Of a stretch of DNA of 45,299 nt, positions 19,278 through 27,800 are shown in pieces. The DNA lies in contig NZ_PJJO01000043.1 in assembly GCF_002929535.1 (NCBI RefSeq), forward strand, positions 1-45,299. The letters are read 5' to 3'. A program made the translations under genes and the position numbers. The first letter of the stretch is position 1, and each line of letters starts with the position of its first letter. The DNA is from Cryobacterium sp. Y11 (GTDB lineage Bacteria > Actinomycetota > Actinomycetes > Actinomycetales > Microbacteriaceae). The notes beneath the pieces were generated by a model. That model was not told the DNA's origin. It made no database searches and was given only the letters and a program-made list of their open reading frames with translations.

Positions 19278-20171
19278 TTAGTACGCGTCGACCGCGGGCT
19301 GCTCCACGACGGTGCCCGAGAGGCCCAGGGTTTCGTCGTAGATGGCCTGCCAGCTGTCGTTGCCGTTGGTGAACGTGTCGTTGATGAAGGCGCGGAGGGC
19401 GTCGTCACCCTTGGGTAGGCCGACGCCGTAGTTTTCGACCGAGAACGGTTCGCCGACGACCTTGAGGTTATCCGGATCCTGGGAGGCGTAGCCGATCAGG
19501 ATGGCCTGGTCGGTCGTGACGGCGTCGGTCTGGCCATCCTTGAGCGCCTCAACACACTGCGAGTAGGTGTCGAAGGAATTGGTCTTCGTGTCGGGGAAGT
19601 TCGCCGTGATGTTCTGCAACGGCGTCGAGCCGGTCGCCGAACAGACGGTCTTGCCGGCGAGGTCGCTCTCGCTCTTGATCGCATCGTTGTCAGCGGCGAC
19701 CAAAAGTCCCTGGCCCGTGATGAAGTACGGTCCGGCGAAGTCGATCTGCTCTTTGCGCTTGTCTGTGATCGAGTAGGTTCCGACGTAGTAGTCGATGTCG
19801 CCGTTGACGATGGCCGACTCGCGGTTAGCGCTTGGAATGGCCTTGTACTCGATCTTGTCCTGGGAGAAACCGAGCGAGGCGGCAACCCACTGGGCGATTT
19901 CGATGTCGAAACCGGTGCGCTCCCCGGTCGTCGCGACGAGAAAGCCGAGGCCGGGCTGGTCTTCCTTGACACCGATGACGACCTTGTCGGCCGACTTCAT
20001 AGCGTCGTAGGTGGGGCTGCCGGTCAGGGAGACGTCGGTGGCGACCTCGAAAGCACCACCTGCAGCGGGGGCGCCGGACGATCCGGCGCCTGTAGTGTCG
20101 CCGCCGGAGCATCCGGCGAGAAGCAGTGCCGCCGTGGCTGCTGTGGCCAGGAGACTGAGTTTCTTGCGCAT
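19278..20171 (-). CDS. gluB: Glutamate-type ABC transporter substrate-binding lipoprotein
   Basis: A 297-residue extracellular binding protein of family 3 (periplasmic-type glutamate/glutamine binding). The signal peptide MRKKLSLLATAATAALLLAGC ends in a lipobox with C21 as the likely acylation site. A Gly/Ser/Ala-rich linker follows. VIGVKEDQPGLGF, GFDIEIAQWVAASLG and DYYVGTYSITDKRKEQIDFAGPYF are the classical SBP_bac_3 segments. It is the second gene of gluABCD. Confidence 0.92.
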   Translation of the reverse strand: MRKKLSLLATAATAALLLAGCSGGDTTGAGSSGAPAAGGAFEVATDVSLTGSPTYDAMKSADKVVIGVKEDQPGLGFLVATTGERTGFDIEIAQWVAASLGFSQDKIEYKAIPSANRESAIVNGDIDYYVGTYSITDKRKEQIDFAGPYFITGQGLLVAADNDAIKSESDLAGKTVCSATGSTPLQNITANFPDTKTNSFDTYSQCVEALKDGQTDAVTTDQAILIGYASQDPDNLKVVGEPFSVENYGVGLPKGDDALRAFINDTFTNGNDSWQAIYDETLGLSGTVVEQPAVDAY

Positions 20172-20263
20172 TGTGATTCCTTTTCTGGTTGGGAAGGGAG
20201 TTGTGGGGATAAGTTGTGGCGACCCTGTGGCTGGTGATTTTGCTCGAGTGGGTGTGCGCCGGG

Positions 20264-21052
20264 TTAGTGGTCGAGAATTTTGGACAGGAAGTCCTGCGCG
20301 CGCGCGCTCTGCGGGTTCGTAAAGAACTCCTCGGGTGAAGTCTCTTCCACGATTTCGCCCTCGGCCATAAAGATGACGCGGTCCGCAGCCTTGCGGGCGA
20401 AGCCCATCTCGTGGGTGACGACGATCATTGTCATTCCCTCATTGGCGAGGTCGACCATGACCTCGAGCACCTCGTTGATCATCTCGGGGTCGAGTGCACT
20501 GGTCGGCTCGTCGAGCAGGATGACCTTCGGATCCATGGCGAGGGCGCGCGCGATGGCGACTCGCTGTTGCTGCCCACCGGACAACTGGGCCGGCATCTTC
20601 TTGGCCTGGTTGGACACGCCGACACGCTCGAGCAGAGCCATGGCTTTCTTCTCGGCGTCAGCTCTCGACAGGCCACGCACTTTGATGGGACCGAGTGTGA
20701 CGTTGTCCAGCACGCTCTTGTGCGCGAACAGATTGAACGCCTGAAAAACCATGCCGACATCAGCGCGAAGGTGCGCCAGGGCTTTACCCTCTTCCGGCAA
20801 CTTCACACCGTCGATGGTGATCACACCGTCATCGATGGTTTCGAGGCGGTTGATGGCCCGGCAGAGGGTCGATTTGCCGGACCCGCTCGGTCCGATGACT
20901 ACGACCACCTCGCCGCGGTTGACCACGGCGTTAATGTTCTTGAGAACGTGGAGTTCTCCATAATGCTTGTTGATGTTTTTAACGACGACTAGCGGTTCGC
21001 CCCGACGAACGGTGATATTCGAGGTGGCCGGGGACGAATCTGATGGCTCCAT
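20264..21052 (-). CDS. gluA: Amino-acid ABC transporter ATP-binding protein GluA-like
   Basis: A 262-residue ABC ATPase of the polar-amino-acid (GlnQ/GluA) type. Walker A is GPSGSGKST (54-62), the Q-loop is VFQAFNLF, the signature is LSGGQQQR, Walker B is ILLDEPTSALD and the switch histidine is in VVTHEMG. The first 18 residues form a Ser/Thr-rich extension before the fold. It is the first gene of the operon, 92 bases ahead of gluB. The ATG is preceded by a G-rich stretch only. Confidence 0.92.
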   Translation of the reverse strand: MEPSDSSPATSNITVRRGEPLVVVKNINKHYGELHVLKNINAVVNRGEVVVVIGPSGSGKSTLCRAINRLETIDDGVITIDGVKLPEEGKALAHLRADVGMVFQAFNLFAHKSVLDNVTLGPIKVRGLSRADAEKKAMALLERVGVSNQAKKMPAQLSGGQQQRVAIARALAMDPKVILLDEPTSALDPEMINEVLEVMVDLANEGMTMIVVTHEMGFARKAADRVIFMAEGEIVEETSPEEFFTNPQSARAQDFLSKILDH

Positions 21053-21091
21053 CCCCCCAACTTAGGTCAGAACCGCAGTTTAGGTGTGCAA

Positions 21092-21131
21092 AATGCCCGG
21101 ACAGTAACGCATTTGTGACAGTCCGGGCATT
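21092..21131. terminator. Hairpin between the TrmH-type gene and gluA
   Basis: AATGCCCGGAC (21092-21102) pairs perfectly with GTCCGGGCATT (21121-21131) around an 18-base loop. Read on the minus strand the stem ends in ATTTTG, a short T-run, 24 bases after the methyltransferase stop. A terminator for that gene is likely, but the hairpin also lies in the gluA upstream region. Confidence 0.6.
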
Positions 21132-21154
21132 GCGTATTTGTGCTAAGCAGCAGA

Positions 21155-21955
21155 TCAGGCGCGCTGGGCGAACGCACTCTCATACAAACAAACGGATGCC
21201 GCTGTGGCGAGGTTCATCGACTCGGCTTCGCCGTAGATCGGCACGCTGATGCTGCGATCGACCCGGGCTAGGTCCTCGTCGGTCAGGCCGCGGGCTTCGT
21301 TGCCGAACAGCCACACGGTCGGAGCTGCAAGCAGGCCCGCGTTGCGGGCGGACAGCAGGTCGGAACCCTTAATGTCGGCCGCGAACAGCTGCAAGCCGGC
21401 GGAACGGGCGCGGTCGAGCACGTCGGAGAGGTCGGCCGCGATAGCTACGGGCAAGTGAAAAATAGAGCCGGTCGAGGAACGGATGACCTTGGGGTTGTAT
21501 AGGTCGACGCTGCGACCGGTGAGGATAACGGCGTCCGCGCCAGCGGCATCCGCTGCCCGGATGATGGTGCCGGCGTTTCCGGGGTCGCGCACCTCTTCGA
21601 GAATGGCGACGAGCTTGGGTTCGGCGTTGAAGATCTTCTTCACCGAGGTAGGGAACTGGTGGCAGACAGCGACAAAGCCCTGCGGGGTGACCGTGTCGGC
21701 CATGGCCTCGAGCACCTCTTCGGAGACGAACTCCACCTCGACCTGGGCGTCTACGGCCTTCTGGGCCAGATCGGTGTAACGGTCGAGCGCGGTGGGCGTG
21801 GCAAAAAGCTCTACGACCAGTTCTGGACGGAAGGTCAGCGCTTCGGATACGGCCTGCGGGCCTTCGAGTAGAAACAGACCGGACTCAAGGCGCGCGTCGC
21901 GCTTAGAAAGTTTTGCGACGGCACGGACGCGCGGTGAACGTGGATTATCAAGCAT
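21155..21955 (-). CDS. TrmH/SpoU family RNA 2'-O-methyltransferase
   Basis: A 266-residue protein with an N-terminal substrate-binding part (VAKLSKRDARLESGLFLLEGPQAVSEAL, about 14-41) and a C-terminal SPOUT knot. The knot motifs are LEEVRDPGNAGTIIRAADAAGAD, WLFGNEARGLT and VPIYGEAESMNLATAASVCLYE, where S-adenosylmethionine binds. This type methylates ribose in rRNA (TsnR/RlmB relatives). It lies downstream of rplT, separated by a strong terminator. The target nucleotide cannot be assigned. Confidence 0.9.
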   Translation of the reverse strand: MLDNPRSPRVRAVAKLSKRDARLESGLFLLEGPQAVSEALTFRPELVVELFATPTALDRYTDLAQKAVDAQVEVEFVSEEVLEAMADTVTPQGFVAVCHQFPTSVKKIFNAEPKLVAILEEVRDPGNAGTIIRAADAAGADAVILTGRSVDLYNPKVIRSSTGSIFHLPVAIAADLSDVLDRARSAGLQLFAADIKGSDLLSARNAGLLAAPTVWLFGNEARGLTDEDLARVDRSISVPIYGEAESMNLATAASVCLYESAFAQRA

Positions 21956-21990
21956 GTTGATCAGCTTAGTTGCACAGAGTTTACTTGCAG

Positions 21991-22021
21991 AAAAGGAGCG
22001 GGCGACCAGGTCGCCCGCTCC
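21991..22021 (-). terminator. Rho-independent terminator of infC-rpmI-rplT
   Basis: GGAGCGGGCGAC (21995-22006) pairs perfectly with GTCGCCCGCTCC (22010-22021) over a 3-base loop. On the minus strand the stem is followed by TTTT (21991-21994). It sits about 75 bases after the rplT stop. Confidence 0.85.
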
Positions 22022-22095
22022 GTACTGTTGCTACAGACTGCTCAGCACGTTCACGCCCAGGAGGCAGACGGTGCTGAACAATCGCAGATGATGCA

Positions 22096-22488
22096 TTACG
22101 CCGTGACGGCGACCTTCGGTGCCGATGTGTCGGCGGGAAGGGCTGCCTTGGCGCTTTCAACGAGGGCGGCGAACGTCGCTGCTTCGTTGACGGCCAGATC
22201 GGCGAGGATACGACGGTCAACCTCGATGCCAGCCAGGCCGAGGCCCTGGATCAGACGGTTGTAGGTGAGGCCGTTCAGGCGCGACGCAGCGTTGATCCGC
22301 TGGATCCACAGGCGACGGAAGTCACCCTTGCGTGCACGACGGTCACGGTAGCTATAGGTGAAGGAGTGAGTGAGCTGCTCCTTCGCCTTGGTGACCAGGC
22401 GTGAACGCTGACCGCGGTAGCCCTTGGCGCGTTCGAGAATAACGCGGCGACTCTTGTGGGCGTTTACGGCCCTCTTTACTCTTGCCAT
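22096..22488 (-). CDS. rplT: 50S ribosomal protein L20
   Basis: A 130-residue protein that binds 23S rRNA early in 50S assembly. It starts [15 protein letters not shown] and continues with the basic helix [47 protein letters not shown], diagnostic of L20. Length is slightly above the usual 118-125 because of a short Ala-rich tail. It follows rpmI by 34 bases in the standard infC-rpmI-rplT order. Confidence 0.97.
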   Translation of the reverse strand: MARVKRAVNAHKSRRVILERAKGYRGQRSRLVTKAKEQLTHSFTYSYRDRRARKGDFRRLWIQRINAASRLNGLTYNRLIQGLGLAGIEVDRRILADLAVNEAATFAALVESAKAALPADTSAPKVAVTA

Positions 22489-22522
22489 TTTCTACAAATC
22501 CTTATTCGTTTGCGAGGTCTAA

Positions 22523-22709
22523 TTACAGACCGAGAAGCTTCTTGATGGTCTTCTGATCCGACTTAGCCAGCACCTGGTCCTGGTTCAAACGGGACTTGCG
22601 CTGCGTGCTCTTGACCTCGAGGTTGTGACGAAGTCCGGCCTGCTGCTTCATGATCTTTCCGCTTCCGGTGACCTTGAAACGCTTCTTGGTTCCGGAGTGG
22701 GTCTTCATC

Positions 22710-22717
<8 letters not shown>
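22523..22717 (-). CDS. rpmI: 50S ribosomal protein L35
   Basis: A 64-residue basic protein. It reads [21 protein letters not shown], the family hallmark, then the R-H-N-L and K-x-L-L-G-L end. I chose ATG at 22717 because AGGAGG (22725-22730) lies 7 bases upstream; the frame open to 22750 adds residues that belong to infC coding in another frame. The start overlaps the infC stop by 8 bases, and its ribosome-binding site is formed by the last infC codons, so the two are coupled. Confidence 0.97.
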
Positions 22718-23336
<619 letters not shown>

Positions 23337-23577
23337 GCGTCTCTCCTCTTTGTTAACTCCGTGATCACAACCAGACAGCGGATGCCGACTGGGGACGAAG
23401 AGAGGAAAATCACGCGATTTCCACACTAACTTTATCGTTATTGTGTTCCACACGGCACCCTGTCTACCCTCGCTCTGCCACCTTCCCGAGGGAGGCGGTA
23501 ACGCGACGGCGGAGTGCAATCTACCCGGTAACCTTGATGTAGCGGTATGCGCGGGTGGGAGATTCTCCACTTTCGTA

Positions 23578-23595
23578 CCGAGACTATTGTCTCGG
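23578..23595. promoter_or_regulatory. Inverted repeat between infC and the DUF1844 gene
   Basis: CCGAGAC-TATT-GTCTCGG is a perfect 7-bp dyad in the divergent region, 30 bases before the DUF1844 start. On the minus strand it lies between TTGGTT and TACGAA, spaced 18 bases, a possible promoter for infC. An operator is possible; the regulator is unknown. Confidence 0.35.
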
Positions 23596-23625
23596 AACCA
23601 AAGATTAGCCTAGCAGAGGAATGCA

Positions 23626-23991
23626 GTGAGCAATACTGATAAGCAGGATGCAGCTTTTGAGCAGGATGCGGCACAAGCGACACGCGACATTGCCGATGTG
23701 GCCGCAGTGGAGATCATCACCACGGCCGCTGTGCACCTGATGAGCGCGGCCGCCGTGAAGTGTGGACTCGCCGACGACCCCGACGCCCAGATCGACCTCG
23801 ACGAGGCGCGCAAGCTCATCACGGCCCTCACCGGACTGGTCACCGCCGCAGCCCCGGACATCTCCAGCATTCATGCGGGAAGCTTGCGGGACGGCCTGCG
23901 TTCCCTGCAACTCGCCTTCCGCGAGGCCTCCGCCATTCCCGACGCGATCGGCGAAGGCCCGGGCGAGAAGCTCACCGGCCCGGTCAACTAA
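23626..23991 (+). CDS. DUF1844 domain protein
   Basis: A 121-residue cytoplasmic protein. VAAVEIITTAAVHLMSAAAVKCGL (about 26-49), DLDEARKLITALTGLVTAAAP and SLRDGLRSLQLAFREAS are the conserved blocks of DUF1844, a small helical family common in Actinobacteria and often next to infC. The start is GTG at 23626 with AGAGGA 5 bases upstream. Molecular function is unknown. A perfect terminator follows it. Confidence 0.88.
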   Translation: MSNTDKQDAAFEQDAAQATRDIADVAAVEIITTAAVHLMSAAAVKCGLADDPDAQIDLDEARKLITALTGLVTAAAPDISSIHAGSLRDGLRSLQLAFREASAIPDAIGEGPGEKLTGPVN

Positions 23992-24007
23992 CTTCCTTTT
24001 CTCCGGG

Positions 24008-24046
24008 CGGATGCCGCCGGTCACCCCGACCGGCGGCATCCGTTTT
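24008..24046. terminator. Perfect 15-bp terminator hairpin after the DUF1844 gene
   Basis: CGGATGCCGCCGGTC (24008-24022) pairs with GACCGGCGGCATCCG (24028-24042) over the loop ACCCC and is followed by TTTT on the plus strand. Nei is convergent and ends at 24070, so the stem may also serve that gene. Its outer bases are the heptamer that is over-represented in the window. Confidence 0.85.
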
Positions 24047-24069
24047 GCGCTTCCCGGCGATGGCGCGAG

Positions 24070-24858
24070 TCAGGTCTGGCAGCGCGGGCACCAGAAGGTG
24101 TTGCGCTGCTCGACATCACTGCGCCCGAGGGTGCTGCGTTGAATGGGGGTACCGCAGCGTCGGCACGCTTGGCCGCCTCGCCCAAAGACCCAGGTTTGGG
24201 CTCCGCGGCGCAGGTTGCCTGTGGTCGTGCGTTCATCGCGGTCTTTGTTGGCCAGGAGTAGGCGCCGGGCCAGTGCGACGAGTCCGGGCACGTCGGTGAC
24301 CTCGGCCAGGGGCCGCGTTGGCAGTAGCCCACGCAGAAAGCAGAGCTCGTTGACATAAACGTTGCCGAGCCCGGCCAGGTTGCGCTGGTCGGCGAGGGCC
24401 AGAATGATTGGTTGTTCGGGGCGAGCAGCGAGGCGAGTGGCGGCCTCGGCGCGCTCACCTGCGCTCCATTCGGGGTCGAGCAGGTCGGGTCCGAGGTAGC
24501 CGACGACCTCAGACTCGGCCCGGGTGGGAACGAGCTCCAGCACACCGAGGTCGAACCCGACGGCGACCCAGCTTGGCGTCTGCAGCACGATGCGCGCCTG
24601 AAACGCCGGCCGTTGCCACCGGGTTCCCGGCCGGTACAGGTGCCAGGCACCCTCCATTTTCAGGTGCGAGTGGATGCTCGTCTCACCGACCCGGTGCAGC
24701 AGGTGTTTGCCCCGACTCACCACGCTCTGCACGGTCTGACCGGTGAGATCGACGGTCGCGAAGGCCGGCACGCGAATGTCGCAGCCGGTGAGGATGCTGC
24801 CGCGCAGGGCTTGGTCGAGGGTGCGGGCCGTGCGGTAGACGGTATCGCCCTCAGGCAC
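24070..24858 (-). CDS. nei: Fpg/Nei family DNA glycosylase (endonuclease VIII type)
   Basis: A 262-residue base-excision enzyme. The processed N-terminus would be PEGDTVYRTA, with proline as catalytic nucleophile and glutamate next to it, typical of Nei rather than Fpg (PELPE). GKHLL carries the conserved lysine. LAGLGNVYVNELCFLRGLLP is the H2TH motif. The C-terminal zinc finger has four cysteines in CRRC and CPRC. The GTG start overlaps the lhr stop by 8 bases, implying coupled expression of the two repair genes. Confidence 0.93.
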   Translation of the reverse strand: MPEGDTVYRTARTLDQALRGSILTGCDIRVPAFATVDLTGQTVQSVVSRGKHLLHRVGETSIHSHLKMEGAWHLYRPGTRWQRPAFQARIVLQTPSWVAVGFDLGVLELVPTRAESEVVGYLGPDLLDPEWSAGERAEAATRLAARPEQPIILALADQRNLAGLGNVYVNELCFLRGLLPTRPLAEVTDVPGLVALARRLLLANKDRDERTTTGNLRRGAQTWVFGRGGQACRRCGTPIQRSTLGRSDVEQRNTFWCPRCQT

Positions 24859-27800
24859 GCAGCCTCAGCCCCTTCGGAGTCTCGGTGAACCCGGCGGCGC
24901 GAAGGGCCACCCCCACGTCGGTGCCGATGACGAACACGCCGTTGACCGTTTCGACCGCGATTTTCTGGATGCGGCCTGTCGTAACGAGGGTGGCCAGGTT
25001 CGCGGTGGCGGCCGTGAGTGCGGCCTCATCCGATTCCAAGGCAACCACCGTTTTGCCGCCGCGCTCGACGTACAGCACGAGGGCGCCGTCGACGAGCACG
25101 ACGAGCGCGCCCGCCTTGCGGGCCGCACGGTGGGTGGTCTCGCCGGGAAGTGCCGGCCACGGCAGGGCAGCGCCGTAGGGGTTGGCCGGGTCGGTCGCGG
25201 CGAGAGTCACCACAGCCGGTTGCGCGGCCGACGAGTTGGAGACCCCGGCGGCGAAGGTGCGCAACCGGTCGATGGTGCCGCCGGTGGCGAACTGCGCGGC
25301 GCCGAGCCCTTCGATGAAATACCCACGCCGGCAGCGTGCCATCTCTTCGAATCCGGTCAGTGTGCGGTAGACCAGCGAGAATCCACCGATCACGCTCTCG
25401 GCCATCACCGCTCCGCGGGTCACCACTCCGTAGCGTTCCAGCAGGGTCTCCCCCAGTGCGTGCGCTCGGCGGGTCGGTGAATCGTCGGCCACCGGTAAAA
25501 TCGACCAGCGACCGGACACCGTGGGTGGTCCGCTGCGGCTTGGTAGGCTCGGCCGGGGCATCGACCGCCCGCGATGCAGGCGGGCGCGTGGAACAGCTCG
25601 GCTCTGATGGTGGGCGGTGTGACCGCCGGCAAGGAGCGACCGTACCGGGGCGAAGGTGTCGTTGTTGACCAGCCCGGCCCAGACCAGGTCCCACAGCCCG
25701 TGCACCAATTCTGAATCATCCTGACTGCCGACGGCATCAGCGAGCTGTCTAAAGAAGTAACCACCACCACTGCCCAGGGTCGCCAGGATCTCCTGTTGCA
25801 GCGGCGTCACCTCGACAGCACTGGGCAGCGGAAGGGTGAGCTGCGCGGTTTCGGCGAGGTGCAGGCTGACCCAGCCGTCGTTGCCGGCCAGGGTTCCGGC
25901 GCCAGCCCAGAGCACCTCCCCCGCGTTGGTGAGCTCGTCGAGCATGCCAGGCTGATAATCGCTGACGCGCGCAGGCAGGATGAGAGTCTCCCACGCGGAC
26001 GCCGGAATGCGCGCCCCCTCGAGCTGTTCCACAACGGATGCGACGCCGTCGATTCCGCGCAGTTTGCCTCCCACGTGTTGCCACACCGGCAAAAACCGGC
26101 CGATGGCCAGCTGGTCCACCGGCTCAACCTCGTGCCGAAGCGCCGCGAGGGAACGGCGGCGGAGACGGCGCAGCACTTCGGAGTCGCACCACTCGAGGCC
26201 GGTGCCGTTCGGTCGAAATTCGCCGGCCACGATGCGTCGGGCGTCGGCGAGCCGTCCGAGGGCGATCTGCACGACGGCGGTGCCGAGGCCGAACCGGTCG
26301 GCGACAGCATCCGTCGTGAACGGCCCGTGAGACCGTGCGTAGCGACTGACCAGATCACCGAGCGGGTCGCTCACCGATTCGGCGAAGGCAGCGGGAACGC
26401 CCAGTGGCAGGGGAACACCGAGGGCGTCGCGCAACCGGCTGGCGTCTTCGACCGCCGCCCAGCGATCTTCGCCGCCGATGCTAACGCGGATGGCTCGGCG
26501 GGCAGTGGCCAGCGCGAGCAATGCAGCCTCGGCGCCGGGCGCGTCTGACGGGGCGAGCGCGCCTGAAACGGCGGGCGCGCCGGGCGTGGGCGGCGATTCG
26601 GGCTGGGACGTCAGCATCCGGTCGGTGACCTCGCTGGCGCTGAGCGGGCCGAGGGTGCGCAGCAGATCGGCGACACCTTCGACGCCCTTGGCCCGGTAGT
26701 CGGCGGCGAGCCGTTGCAGTTCGCGGTCGGTCTGATCGATGACGGTCGGGTCGAGAAGTTCACGCAGTTCAACCCGGCCGAGCAGTTCGGCGAGCAGGCT
26801 CGAGTCAATCGCGAGGGCGGTGGCGCGCCGCTCCGCCAGCGGGGTGTCGCCCTCATACATGAAGGCGGCCACGTAGCTGAACAGCAGGGTGCTCGCGAAT
26901 GGACTCGCGGTTTCGGTCGTGGTCTCCACCAGCCTTAGTTCGCGGGAGGCGATGTGCCGGGCCAGCCCCGTGAGGGCCGGCAGGTCGTAGACGTCTTGCA
27001 GGCATTCCCGCAGGGTCTCGAGAATGATCGGAAAAGTGGGGAATGTGCGGGCCACGTCGAGAAGTTGGGCGGCCTTTTGGCGTTGTTGCCAGAGTGGCGA
27101 GCGGGCGCCGGGCTTATAGCGCGGCAGGAGCAGCGCCCGGGCGGCGCACTCGCGAAATCGAGAGGCGAACAGGGCGGAGCCGCCGACCTCGTCGGTGACC
27201 AGTTGTTCGAGCTCATCGGGGTCGAACACGAACAGTTCGCTTCCGGGCGGTTCTGATTCGGTGTCGGGAATGCGCACGACGATTCCGTCGTCGCTCGCGA
27301 CGCAGGAGCCGTCAATTCCGTAGCGTTCGCGAACGCGGGCGCTGACTGCGAGCGCCCACGGTGCGTGTACCGGCGTACCGAACGGGGAGTGCAGCACGAC
27401 GCGCCAGTCCCCCAGTTCGTCCCGGAAGCGTTCGACCACGAGGGTGCGATCGGTCGGTAGCTGGCCGGTGGCCGCGCGTTGTTCGTCGAGAAAGGCCAGC
27501 AGGTTACTGATAGCGCGTGGGTCGAGGCCGCCCGCTGCACAGCGGTCTCTGGCTTGGTCGGCTGGCAGGCCGCCGACCTCGCGCACGAAGGCACCGATGG
27601 CCTGGCCGAGTTCGGCCGGGCGGCCGAGCCCGTCACCCTTCCAGAACGGCAGCCGCCCGGGCTGACCGAAGGCGGGCACGACCAGCACCCGATCGTGCGT
27701 GATCTCCTGAATGCGCCAGCTCGTGGTGCCGAGCGCGAAGACATCGTTCACGCGCGACTCGTAGACCATCTCCTCGTCGAGTTCGCCCACCCGTTTGCCG

